From Bacteroidota bacterium (GTDB taxonomy: Bacteria; Bacteroidota; Bacteroidia; Bacteroidales; UBA12481), in contig JABHCC010000134.1 of assembly GCA_018669475.1 (NCBI GenBank), positions 1 through 63,984 of the forward strand: DNA of 63,984 bases, given 5' to 3'. A program made the position numbers and the translations under genes. Positions 25,452 through 34,274 of the stretch are shown piece after piece. How positions within the stretch are numbered: the first letter of the stretch is position 1; each line of letters opens with the position of its first letter. The notes beneath the pieces were generated by a model, which was not told where the DNA came from, searched no databases, and saw only the letters and a list, made by a program, of their open reading frames with translations.

Positions 25452-26804
25452 TTATCTACCCAAATGCATAATGGCTTCATCAAGCAAGAGGTCATATCCA
25501 GCTGATAATGCAATTAATAGATCAGAGCTTACAGGTATTCTGATATCAGGATAAATACCTCCACCATAGTCTCCGGGTGACTCAATCAGGATAACTTCAT
25601 TTTCATCTAATGACATTCCAATAGGATAATGAATGCTGAAATAGCCAGGGATTTTTATTTCCCCTCCCGGATAGCTGAATGAGCCATAGGTGCTCCAGAG
25701 GCCTAGAGTTTGAATATTCTCTTCATCTGCGATTACTCGCGCAAAACCTTCACCAGCCCCTGAACACAATGGTCCAATCAGAATGATAATTGACTTTTCG
25801 TATATTAGTTCCTTAGGTTCAGCATGGATATGACCCAGCTTATTCCAGGTATTTGTATCTGCCAGACGTACCAGCGTTTCTTCATATAATCTCTCTTCTG
25901 AAATGAAATATCCGGCCAGATCTGCTGCGATGGCATCATTTCCACCCTGATTTTCCCTCAAATCAATGATCAGGTTTTGACACTGAGATAATTTGGGTAG
26001 GATCTCATTTTTGAATTCATATAAGCTTGATGGACTGAAAGCAGATATTGTCCATATTCCAGTACGCTCATTAATTATTTTGAAATTCTTGTCAGGTATG
26101 CCAGTGGGAATGCCGATATGTTGAGGTCTGAATATTATTTCCTTTGGTACAAAGTCAAGTCTCAAACCACGATTGTTACCTGTTTCAGTTTCATAGAATA
26201 ACTCTACACTTGAACCAACAGGTCCCCTCGTGAGATAGTAATCCTGAAGAATATGTCTGAATTCTTTATCTGCCGGATGGTAACCCCAGATTAAGCATTT
26301 ATTTTGAAGAACTTCTTGTACAGGTGTCCCGTTCCAGCCAAGGATTTTATTGCCGGGTCGCAAACCTCTGGACCAGGCATCCGACATGCTGTCAACCTTA
26401 ATAATGATACATTGATCTGACTCATCACGTGAAACTTCAAAACCACAATATCCGCCTGTCGTTTCTTTCATCAACTTCTGATCCTTGCCAGAGATGATGT
26501 TTATTCTTGCATCCGGCAGTTTAAAAAATAACTCCCTGATATTCAAATATGCACTATCGTTATATGAAGCATAGTTAAGCTGTTTGTGCAGATCTGTTTC
26601 AAATGATACCCAGTCAATTGCTTTATGGCCAGTGAATGGATAATTGGCTTCAAATTCTTTGATTATCTGGATACTGATGTCATTATTCCCGGAGTGATGC
26701 AATGTTCTTTGGTATGGATTGCATCCGGATATGAGGACAAGAATCAGAATCAGAGTCAGGGTTAGAAATCCTCCTGTTTTTACCAATGAACTATTATTTA
26801 ACAA
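25452..26804 (-). CDS. S41-family protease-like lipoprotein with PDZ domain
   Basis: A 450-residue predicted lipoprotein (lipobox LISGC, Cys28). A PDZ-like domain lies at about 110-210 (GFEVSRDESD...SRGLRPGNKILGWNG). The C-terminal processing-peptidase fold follows with IIDLRENQGGND (279-290) and the nucleophile Ser348 in CSGAGEG. It would cleave proteins in the periplasm. Its start overlaps the stop region of the isochorismatase-family gene (26794-26804), so they are probably co-transcribed. The substrate is not evident. Confidence 0.85.
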   Translation of the reverse strand: MLNNSSLVKTGGFLTLTLILILVLISGCNPYQRTLHHSGNNDISIQIIKEFEANYPFTGHKAIDWVSFETDLHKQLNYASYNDSAYLNIRELFFKLPDARINIISGKDQKLMKETTGGYCGFEVSRDESDQCIIIKVDSMSDAWSRGLRPGNKILGWNGTPVQEVLQNKCLIWGYHPADKEFRHILQDYYLTRGPVGSSVELFYETETGNNRGLRLDFVPKEIIFRPQHIGIPTGIPDKNFKIINERTGIWTISAFSPSSLYEFKNEILPKLSQCQNLIIDLRENQGGNDAIAADLAGYFISEERLYEETLVRLADTNTWNKLGHIHAEPKELIYEKSIIILIGPLCSGAGEGFARVIADEENIQTLGLWSTYGSFSYPGGEIKIPGYFSIHYPIGMSLDENEVILIESPGDYGGGIYPDIRIPVSSDLLIALSAGYDLLLDEAIMHLGR

Positions 26805-27351
26805 GTTTACTTATCTGTTTAAACTCATCCGTTCCAGCTTCTTCAAGCAACTCAAACAGGGTCATTTCTACAGTGGTAAGTTTTGCTCCAAGAGATTCCA
26901 TGACTCTCAAACCCATCTCATAATTCTTTTCAGTTCTGGATGATACTGCATCAGCGATAACCTCAACATGATATCCCTGTTCCAACAACCCGCTCACGGT
27001 TTGATACACACAAACATGTGCTTCAATACCCATAATCAGAATCTGATTTCGACCTTCTTGTTTTAAGCGAGTGTTAAAATCAGATTGCCCGCATGAGCTG
27101 AAACACATCTTTTCCATTGGTTTCTGAGGACTGAGTATTTCATTTAATTCAGGGATTGTAGATCCCAGTCCTTTAGGATATTGTTCCATCCAGATGATTG
27201 GGATATTAAAAATATGGGCAGCTTTTGTCATTCGAACCATATTCTCACGGATGAAATCAGGATTATGCATCACATTAAATATCCGTTCCTGAATGTCAAT
27301 TATATGCAGGACTGTATTTTCTTTTTTTAGCATAGAAGTTTTATTTATCAC
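26794..27351 (-). CDS. isochorismatase-family cysteine hydrolase
   Basis: A 185-residue hydrolase of the isochorismatase-like superfamily. The catalytic triad is visible: Asp19 (HIIDIQ), Lys81 (MEKMCF) and Cys114 (GIEAHVCVYQT), with the usual cis-peptide before the nucleophile strand. It lacks the aryl-carrier domain of siderophore enzymes, so it is more like the YcaC/nicotinamidase-type branch; the substrate is open. The start could be 27351 or MLKKEN at 27333; the second avoids overlap with the upstream gene, whose stop is at 27341. It is in a run with the propeller protein upstream and the S41 protein downstream. Confidence 0.85.
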   Translation of the reverse strand: MINKTSMLKKENTVLHIIDIQERIFNVMHNPDFIRENMVRMTKAAHIFNIPIIWMEQYPKGLGSTIPELNEILSPQKPMEKMCFSSCGQSDFNTRLKQEGRNQILIMGIEAHVCVYQTVSGLLEQGYHVEVIADAVSSRTEKNYEMGLRVMESLGAKLTTVEMTLFELLEEAGTDEFKQISKLVK

Positions 27352-29995
27352 TTACTCTTCCTACCGGCCATATTGGTGATTCCAGTACACGGACAGATTG
27401 TTCAAGAACTTGTTCTCCGGTTTTCAATTGAATAGTATAAGGATTTGGAATCATCCGGGAGGTATTAACATATATTTTGTGTAAACCCTTATCAGCATTT
27501 ACTTTTCTGTTAAAGATTGCTTGTCCGGAGAAATCAACTACAGAAATTTCCACATCGGTTTCAGCATCTTCTTTCAGATAATAATAGATTTCGAAGCCAT
27601 TCGGTTCATTTGCTGTTCGGAGATGGTTGTCACCCTTCATTTGCTGATTGCCCCAGCCACTTCTATCGGAGTAGTTCTTTGCAGGTTTATCCAGAACTCT
27701 GAAAAGATGAATGTCATTGTCAAGCAGTTCAGGAGATATTTCAGACAAAGGGGAAACATCCATAATAAATGCGCCTCTGCCATAAGTGCCAACAACCAGG
27801 TCTTTTTCCCTTGGATGAACCAGTAGATCACGAACTGGTACGGGTGGCATATTTTGATTAAGGCTTATCCATGATTTTCCCCGGTTGAAACTAACATAAA
27901 CTCCCATATCTGTTCCGGCATACAGTAAATCAGGATTCTCATCATCTTCAAATAAAACACTTACAGGGGCAGGGGGGAGTCCCTCTGAAATATCAGTCCA
28001 TGATTGTCCGTCATCATCGGACCGGTAAACAAATGCTTTAAAGATGTCTTCGCGATAGCCTGATTTAGTGATATAGCTCCGATGAACATTGTGTTTTGAG
28101 CTAAGCACACGACTAAGCCAGGTGTCACGTGGGGCACCAGCTTTTACAAGAGCATCAGTTAAGTCGATCCATTCATCTCCGTGGTTTTTAGTGAAGTGTA
28201 CCTGACCATCATCAGTGCCAATCCAGATCAGGCCTGCCTGAAGAACAGATTCAGAAATAGTTGTTATTGTACAGAACATAATATGTCCTTCTCCTGCAAT
28301 TTTGATTGGATCATTATTAGTCAGGTCTGGGCTGATTTCCTCCCAGCTACTACCACGGTCAACGGATCTTAAAAGGTATTGAGCCCCTGTATAGATAATC
28401 GCTGAGTTATGGGGTGAAATAATCAAAGGTGTTGTCCAGGTATACCGGTACGACGGAGCATCAGCAGCAGGTTTTGGTGTAATCTCCCATCTTTGTCCGG
28501 TCAATTGATCCTCTCGATGATGTTTTCCAAACTGGGTGGTGAAGTATAGCCATCGATTGTCTTCACGGTCGACTTGAGTATACATTCCATCCCACATTCC
28601 TGTTATTACCCAATCTTCAAGACCAATAGATCCATTCCAATTATTAACCGGAGCTTTCCACGTTTCATGATCCTGCAGTCCGATATACAAATTATATGGT
28701 TGATTGTTATCTACTTCAACGTGATATACTTCACCTGCAGGGATATGGTAGTAATGGTTCATATGTTCACCTCCATCCCATGACTCGTATATACCTCCGT
28801 CACTACCAAGCATTATGTGTCGTGAATCAGTTGGGTCGATCCAGAAGCTCCTGTTATCACCGAAATTGCTTCGGAACAGGTTCTTCTCTCTCCAGCCTCG
28901 TGGCCATGTTTTGCCTCCGTCAAGAGTGTAGTTCATTGAGGCACCTATAATATATACTTTGTCCGCATCCTGGGGATCTACGTATATCATATTGAAGGAA
29001 TAGGCTGCCTTTCCACTTACATCGATACCATCAGGACTAATGTTTTTCCAGTTTCTCCCGCCATTGGTGCTTTTATAAACTTCCCCGCCAATAAGGGCAT
29101 CGTAAGAATCATCAGTAAAGGCATCGAAGCCTTTATTTACTCTCGGTTTGTAATCAGGGTCAGGGTTCAGGTTTTGTATGACTGTATACAGAATGTCGGG
29201 ATTGTTTTGATGAATATCGATACCAATACGTCCGAGATTGCCTTCAGGAAGTCCTCCTCCAACCACTGTCCAATTTTCTCCTGCATCCGAGCTCTGATAA
29301 ATTCGCGATTTGGGTCCTCCGGCTTCAAAGTGCCAGGGTGTTCGTTTCATATCATAAGATGATGCAAAAAGAATATCAGGATTTTTCTTGTTCATGACAA
29401 GGTCAATAACACCAATGTTTTCATTGATATACAGAACTTTATCCCAGCTTCTCCCTCCATTAGTGGTTTTGAAAACTCCTCGTTGCTCATTGGAGGAAAA
29501 CAGATGTCCCATTACTGCAACATATACAATATCGGGATTTGTGGGGTGTATGATTATGCGGTTAATATGATGTGAATCGTGCAGACCCAGGTCTTCCCAG
29601 GTATCTCCGCCATCCATTGATCTGTATATTCCATTACCGGCATAACTTGACCTGGCACTGTATGCTTCCCCGGTTCCGATCCATACCTGGTTGGGATCAC
29701 TTGGTGCAACTTTTACACAACCGATTGAGGTAACTCCCAAATCATCAGATATACAGGTAAAAGTATTTCCATTGTTCACTGTTTTCCAAACTCCGCCAGC
29801 TCGTTCAGCCACATACCATGTATATTTATTTTTTTTATCCGGATTTTCGGGAACGGCCATGTCTGATACCCAGGCACCGATTCTGAATGCACCGAGATTT
29901 CGATAATGCATTTCATTGAACAATTCAGTTGTGATTTGTGAAAAAACCAGGCTGGGTAATAATAACAGTAAGAATAGGGAGAATTTAAATTTCAT
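27341..29995 (-). CDS. large sortilin/BNR-type beta-propeller exported protein
   Basis: About 884 residues. The start at 29995 (MKFKFSLFLLLLLPSLVFSQ) gives a clean SPI signal; the frame upstream to 30112 encodes no signal. Many Asp-box blades are seen, such as SMDGGDTW, TTNGGRSW, SSDAGENW, STNGGRNW, SVDRGSSW, SDDDGQSW and SFNRGKSW, giving two propellers as in VPS10/sortilin-like proteins. The C-terminal region has a small Ig-like domain but no T9SS sorting signal, so it is probably periplasmic or released, unlike its relatives at 51424 and 62880. Bacterial relatives are often named glycosyl hydrolase without proof. A TATTTTTG box at minus 30041-30034 could drive it. Confidence 0.8.
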   Translation of the reverse strand: MKFKFSLFLLLLLPSLVFSQITTELFNEMHYRNLGAFRIGAWVSDMAVPENPDKKNKYTWYVAERAGGVWKTVNNGNTFTCISDDLGVTSIGCVKVAPSDPNQVWIGTGEAYSARSSYAGNGIYRSMDGGDTWEDLGLHDSHHINRIIIHPTNPDIVYVAVMGHLFSSNEQRGVFKTTNGGRSWDKVLYINENIGVIDLVMNKKNPDILFASSYDMKRTPWHFEAGGPKSRIYQSSDAGENWTVVGGGLPEGNLGRIGIDIHQNNPDILYTVIQNLNPDPDYKPRVNKGFDAFTDDSYDALIGGEVYKSTNGGRNWKNISPDGIDVSGKAAYSFNMIYVDPQDADKVYIIGASMNYTLDGGKTWPRGWREKNLFRSNFGDNRSFWIDPTDSRHIMLGSDGGIYESWDGGEHMNHYYHIPAGEVYHVEVDNNQPYNLYIGLQDHETWKAPVNNWNGSIGLEDWVITGMWDGMYTQVDREDNRWLYFTTQFGKHHREDQLTGQRWEITPKPAADAPSYRYTWTTPLIISPHNSAIIYTGAQYLLRSVDRGSSWEEISPDLTNNDPIKIAGEGHIMFCTITTISESVLQAGLIWIGTDDGQVHFTKNHGDEWIDLTDALVKAGAPRDTWLSRVLSSKHNVHRSYITKSGYREDIFKAFVYRSDDDGQSWTDISEGLPPAPVSVLFEDDENPDLLYAGTDMGVYVSFNRGKSWISLNQNMPPVPVRDLLVHPREKDLVVGTYGRGAFIMDVSPLSEISPELLDNDIHLFRVLDKPAKNYSDRSGWGNQQMKGDNHLRTANEPNGFEIYYYLKEDAETDVEISVVDFSGQAIFNRKVNADKGLHKIYVNTSRMIPNPYTIQLKTGEQVLEQSVRVLESPIWPVGRVSDK

Positions 29996-30059
29996 CTGAC
30001 AAGTATTTTTTGGTTTAGCAAAAAACGTAAGATCAAAAATAATTATTTGAATTGAGAAA

Positions 30060-30586
30060 AGGGTATAAAACACAAACGGGAAACCACCTTGACGATGATT
30101 TCCCGTTCCCACCTTTCGGTCGCCGTAGCTTCCGGGGTGTCCAAGTTACTGTTTGACTGGTTTTGGGCGCAATTCCGTAGAACCACTCCTGCCACCCGAA
30201 TTTCCAACCTGGCCTTGCAGCCTGATCTTCTTCTCCGTTTTTCGATCCCTTTCCTGTTCTCCCGAAAGAGTTCATTCAAGGTGAACTTTTATCCTGGTGG
30301 GATGTGCTTTCGCCCTTTTTGGATTAACCAGATGCTTCGTCCTCCCTTCTGTGTTGACTTGCGCCAATTTCCAGAATCGGGGGGGATCTGATAATTCCCC
30401 TGGCAGCTTGTTCTCGTGTTTCCGTCCTCGCTGTCTATCACCCGTCAGGGTTGCCCCTTTCGACTTCTGTTCATCGCGAATTTCCGCACTCGCTTCCGCT
30501 GTAGGTTAGTCTGGACTTGCGTCCTTTCTTGTTCATCCCTTTCAAAGAACCTGACCGCTCGACGGCCGTTTTCACTCACTTGGTAC
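30060..30586 (-). ncRNA. candidate large structured RNA, about 520 nt
   Basis: No credible gene lies here, but the minus strand reads like a structured RNA. Base composition jumps (33 of 60 bases are G or C at 30121-30180). Hairpins on the minus strand with GNRA loops: 30524-30521/30516-30513 (GCAA), 30458-30455/30450-30447 (GCAA), 30367-30363/30358-30354 (GCAA) and 30120-30118/30113-30111 (GAAA). Others: a 9-bp stem 30290-30282/30274-30266, a 5-bp stem 30400-30396/30386-30382, and a perfect 9-bp stem 30107-30099/30083-30075 followed by TGTGTTTT, a possible terminator. A promoter (TTG, 20 bases, TATCTTTG) lies just upstream. I do not find the hallmarks of RNase P RNA, tmRNA, 6S or a group II intron domain V. 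Five short frames overlap each other on both strands here; I regard them as chance. Confidence 0.6.
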
Positions 30587-30589
30587 TAC

Positions 30590-30620
30590 CAAAGATAGTA
30601 TACAAAGTGTCTCATGTCAA
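30590..30620 (-). promoter_or_regulatory. promoter for the structured RNA
   Basis: Minus strand: -33 core TTG (30620-30618), 20 bases, then TATCTTTG (30597-30590), a full match to the Bacteroidota TAnnTTTG box with the expected spacing. The predicted start near 30584 coincides with the edge of the GC-richer block. Confidence 0.6.
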
Positions 30621-30739
30621 GGATTTTGGGTTGTTTTCAATTAACGCATTACTAACAGGACTTATTAACATTTGTTCATAACAATAAGCGAATAGATCAT
30701 AATGAATTAGAATCGATAATTACTGATATTAACAATTGG

Positions 30740-30789
30740 CTTATAAAAAGAGGGCTTGCAAATTATTATGCAAGCCCTCTTTTTATAAG
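30740..30789 (-). terminator. strong hairpin terminator, 21-bp perfect stem
   Basis: CTTATAAAAAGAGGGCTTGCA (30740-30760) and its exact complement (30769-30789) flank an 8-nt loop. U-runs lie on both sides, so it can work in either direction; it follows the POT transporter stop by 12 bases. Confidence 0.9.
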
Positions 30790-30801
30790 ATATTTTTGTA
30801 C

Positions 30802-32631
30802 TTAACTATCTTTCGTAGATCGTTCAAGTTTCTTCATTATAGAGAAAATAAACGCCGCAGATAACATGCAGAATACGATAAAAATCAACCATAATTGCCA
30901 TAATTGAATCCGATCCCACATTTTTGATCCAACAAATAGCAGTTTATTACCCACAGCAGTTGCAGCTAACCAACCTCCCTGCATTAATCCCTGGAACCTT
31001 ACGGGAGATACTTTTGATACGAATGACAAACCCATCGGACTCAGGAAGAGTTCAGCGATTGTGATAATAAAATATGTACTGATCAACCACCAATGCGATA
31101 TACGTGCTTCATCGCTTATTGTTGAACCTGTAAGATTCAGATCTTTCGGTGCAGCCAGGTCAAGCGATCCTATCAGCAATAAGGCAAAAGCCACAGCTGC
31201 CAGGATCATTCCAATTCCAATTTTTCTCGGAGTTGATGGTTCTTTCTTACGTCTATTTAACCAGGCAAAGAATCCAATAACAAGTGGTGTTAAGAAAACT
31301 ATATAGAATGGATTAAAATGCTGGAAGATTTCTGGCTGAATCCTGTTTGTTGGGTCAAATGAATTATACATTAAATAGACTGCAACAGCACCACCAAGGG
31401 CCGCAATGGCTCCAATTCCTCTTTCTTTTGCTGAGGATTTATTTCTTAGAGCATATCCCAGACCGGTCATAGCAATACCAAATGCAAGCAAGGACCAGAC
31501 ATTAAAAAATATCATAGAGAAGTTGCTTACCGATTTAACCGTGAAATCTCTGGCAAAGAGAGTCATGGTCAGGCCGTTTTGGTGGAAGGCCATCCAAAAG
31601 AAGATGACCACAGTAAATACAAGTAATAGTGCTGAAATCCTTGGTTTCTCTTCTTTAGTTGATATTTGCAATATCCACACGACAAATATGATGAACAAGC
31701 CTGCAGCAAAGGCAAGGCTAAAACCATCTTCGCCAAATAATTTCATGCCAAAATAAATTCCCAATGCAGCTCCCACACCAACAATCAGTGCCCAAACAAT
31801 TGCCAAAGGCTTCTTTGGTGGCTGTTCCTTAGCTCCTTCACCAGTGACTTCTTCAACAACAGCCTGTGAACGATCGGGTAGAAGTTTTTTCCAGAAGATA
31901 TATACGACTAAGCTAATAACCATAGAAATAGCTGCTACACCAAAAGCATAGTTATAGCCCTGGGAGAAAACATCTATGTATCTTTCTGCGAAGGCATGCA
32001 TGTCAGAGCCTACTGCTCCTGTGCTTGCAGCATTTGCGAGATCTTGTAATTTGGTCATGTCAACCGACTCGTTAGCCAGTAAACGATTACTCAAGGAAGC
32101 CAAATCCTGATCGTAAATAAAACCTTGTGATTTCAGGTACCAGTTTCTGATTCCATTAGCAGCATGCGGAGCAAAAAGTGCACCAACATTTATACCCATA
32201 TAAAACCAGCTATAAGCCCTGTCGCGTAAATGAGCATATTTTGGAGCGTCATACATCTGACCAACCAGGGCCTGCAAGTTACCTTTGAATAAACCATTAC
32301 CAAATGCAATGATGAAAAGACCACCAACGGTCGCCCATAAAGTAAGCTTTGGAATAGCCATAACAATATAACCCACAAACATTAAGGCAATACCGACAAG
32401 AATTACAGTCTTGTATTTCTTAGTTTTATCAGCCAGAAATCCACCTAATAGCGCTAAAGCATATATGGCAAAATAGAACCAGCTATAATACTCGCCGGCG
32501 CCATCAGCTGAAAGGTTGTATCTGGCTTGCAAGAAGAAAACGAGACAAGCCATCATAGTGTAAAAGCCAAATCGTTCACCCATGTTGGCGAAGAAGGCAA
32601 CAATTAGTCCTTTTGGATGTCCTTTAAACAT
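30802..32631 (-). CDS. POT/PTR-family peptide transporter
   Basis: A 609-residue major-facilitator peptide symporter with about 14 membrane segments, within the proton-dependent oligopeptide transporter family. The N-terminal motif is NMGERFGFYTM (16-26), equivalent to ExxERFxYY of helix 1 but with Asn16 in place of the first Glu, a residue tied to proton coupling in studied members. The FxxFYxxINxG-like segment is also present (SWFYMGINVGALFAP). It would import di- and tripeptides across the inner membrane. It has its own promoter and terminator and is divergent from the nnr-pepD run, which also handles peptides. Confidence 0.9.
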   Translation of the reverse strand: MFKGHPKGLIVAFFANMGERFGFYTMMACLVFFLQARYNLSADGAGEYYSWFYFAIYALALLGGFLADKTKKYKTVILVGIALMFVGYIVMAIPKLTLWATVGGLFIIAFGNGLFKGNLQALVGQMYDAPKYAHLRDRAYSWFYMGINVGALFAPHAANGIRNWYLKSQGFIYDQDLASLSNRLLANESVDMTKLQDLANAASTGAVGSDMHAFAERYIDVFSQGYNYAFGVAAISMVISLVVYIFWKKLLPDRSQAVVEEVTGEGAKEQPPKKPLAIVWALIVGVGAALGIYFGMKLFGEDGFSLAFAAGLFIIFVVWILQISTKEEKPRISALLLVFTVVIFFWMAFHQNGLTMTLFARDFTVKSVSNFSMIFFNVWSLLAFGIAMTGLGYALRNKSSAKERGIGAIAALGGAVAVYLMYNSFDPTNRIQPEIFQHFNPFYIVFLTPLVIGFFAWLNRRKKEPSTPRKIGIGMILAAVAFALLLIGSLDLAAPKDLNLTGSTISDEARISHWWLISTYFIITIAELFLSPMGLSFVSKVSPVRFQGLMQGGWLAATAVGNKLLFVGSKMWDRIQLWQLWLIFIVFCMLSAAFIFSIMKKLERSTKDS

Positions 32632-32675
32632 ATTTTATTTGTTAAAATTAAAGTCGCGTTTTATATGGAGAGGGA

Positions 32676-32706
32676 CAAATATACAATTTCTTTTAAAAGG
32701 CTTCAA
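32676..32706 (-). promoter_or_regulatory. promoter for the POT transporter
   Basis: Minus strand: TTG (32706-32704), 20 bases, then TATATTTG (32683-32676), matching the Bacteroidota -33/-7 pattern. The transcript would start near 32669 with a leader of about 38 bases before the ATG at 32631. Confidence 0.6.
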
Positions 32707-32758
32707 TATTTAACAATTTTGCTTTAGTTTTATTCATTTTAGACCAGTTTATACATCT

Positions 32759-34261
32759 ATGAAAATCCTCACAAGTGAGCAAATCAGAGCTACCGATGGA
32801 TTTACCATCCGGGAGGAGCCAATTCTTTCTATCGACTTAATGGAGAGGGCTGCAATGCAATTATTTTATGCCCTGGTCAGGTTTTGGCCTCAGAAGTCAA
32901 AAATGTCAATATTTGCCGGACCGGGAAATAACGGAGGTGATGGTATCGCACTTGCGCGAATGCTTGCTGAAGCCAATTATCCCGTTGATTTATTTCTCCT
33001 GAAAGCATCTTCTGGTCTGAGCCACGATGCAGAAGTAAATCTGAAACGAATTCCTGAATTACCATGGCTGAAAGTGAATGAGCTCAAAGAAGAGAATCCC
33101 CTGCCGGATATTGAAGGAGGAAGTTTGGTGATTGATGCACTTTTCGGATCAGGACTTACGAGAGCCTTGAAAGGATTTCCTGTCCGTATTGTTCATTGGC
33201 TTAATGAATCAGGCTGTGAAATTATGTCAATCGATATACCTTCTGGTTTGTTTGGTGAAGATCCGGGACCTGCTGTGACCAATGCAGTAATCAGGGCAGA
33301 TAAGACCTTAACGCTACAATTGCCCAAGCTTTCATTTTTCTTTCCTGAGAATGAAGAATATGTTGGTGATTGGGAGGTTCTTGACATTGGACTTCATCCT
33401 GATTTCATCCGGGAGGTGAAAACAAATTGGCATTATTTTGATGTGCATAATCAAGATCGGGCATGGATGAAACGCAAGAAATTCGATCATAAAGGTTGTT
33501 TCGGACATGCTTTACTGGCTGCTGGTTCAAAAGGGAAAATGGGAGCTGTAGTTTTGAGTGCACGGGCAGCTCTGAGATCTGGATTAGGACTACTCACTTG
33601 TCATGTGCCAGGGATCGGGTATAATATTCTACAAACGACTGTTCCTGAGGCAATGATCTCTTGTGATACTGACCCTGATTATTTATCATTTTATACCGGA
33701 GATGAAGTCTATTCGGCAATAGGGCTTGGTCCGGGCATTGGCACAGGATCGAAACAGACAAAATTCTTGTTTGACCTGATTACAAAATCCAGGAAGCCCC
33801 TTGTTCTTGATGCAGATGCTTTAAATATTTTAGCTGTAAATAAAGACTGGCTTGATAAACTGCCTCCGAAGACAATATTGAGTCCTCATCCCGGGGAGTA
33901 CAAGAGGCTTTTTGGTGCAGATGAAAACCACTTCGAGCGCTTGATTCGCCTTAGGGAAATATGTAATAAATATAATATTATAGTTGTCTTAAAGGGAGCT
34001 CATACGGTTGTATGTAATCCTGAGGGGCAAATATGGTTTAATTGTTCAGGAAATCCAGGAATGGCTACTGCGGGTTCAGGTGATGCTTTAACTGGAATAA
34101 TTCTATCTTTGCTTGCCCGTGGTCTTGAGCCTGAAACGGCCGCTTTATGGGGTGTTTATCTTCATGGACGGGCGGGAGATTTGGCCGCTGATGAAAAAGG
34201 ACAGGATTCTTTAATTGCCAGCGATATAATTGAACAGCTTACTAATGCGTTCATACTTTGA
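32759..34261 (+). CDS. nnr: bifunctional NAD(P)H-hydrate epimerase/dehydratase
   Basis: Metabolite-repair enzyme: the N-terminal YjeF_N domain (about 1-210) epimerises damaged NAD(P)HX, and the C-terminal ribokinase-like domain (about 225-500) dehydrates the S form with ADP. Markers are GPGNNGGDG near residue 50 and DIPSG near 160 for the epimerase, and LDADALNI, SPHPGE, KGAHTVV and AGSGDALTG for the dehydratase. Length 500 is typical of the fused form. It is first in a run with a DUF4831 lipoprotein gene 13 bases on. Two exact ATCCGGGAGG motifs lie within it (32807 and 33407). Confidence 0.95.
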   Translation: MKILTSEQIRATDGFTIREEPILSIDLMERAAMQLFYALVRFWPQKSKMSIFAGPGNNGGDGIALARMLAEANYPVDLFLLKASSGLSHDAEVNLKRIPELPWLKVNELKEENPLPDIEGGSLVIDALFGSGLTRALKGFPVRIVHWLNESGCEIMSIDIPSGLFGEDPGPAVTNAVIRADKTLTLQLPKLSFFFPENEEYVGDWEVLDIGLHPDFIREVKTNWHYFDVHNQDRAWMKRKKFDHKGCFGHALLAAGSKGKMGAVVLSARAALRSGLGLLTCHVPGIGYNILQTTVPEAMISCDTDPDYLSFYTGDEVYSAIGLGPGIGTGSKQTKFLFDLITKSRKPLVLDADALNILAVNKDWLDKLPPKTILSPHPGEYKRLFGADENHFERLIRLREICNKYNIIVVLKGAHTVVCNPEGQIWFNCSGNPGMATAGSGDALTGIILSLLARGLEPETAALWGVYLHGRAGDLAADEKGQDSLIASDIIEQLTNAFIL

Positions 34262-34274
34262 AACAACTCATATC

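Noticed and set aside
30033-30598. Five overlapping frames of 60-100 codons on both strands
   Set aside because: They overlap one another in different frames, none has a recognisable domain, and they sit on the structured RNA block where few stop codons are expected because of composition.
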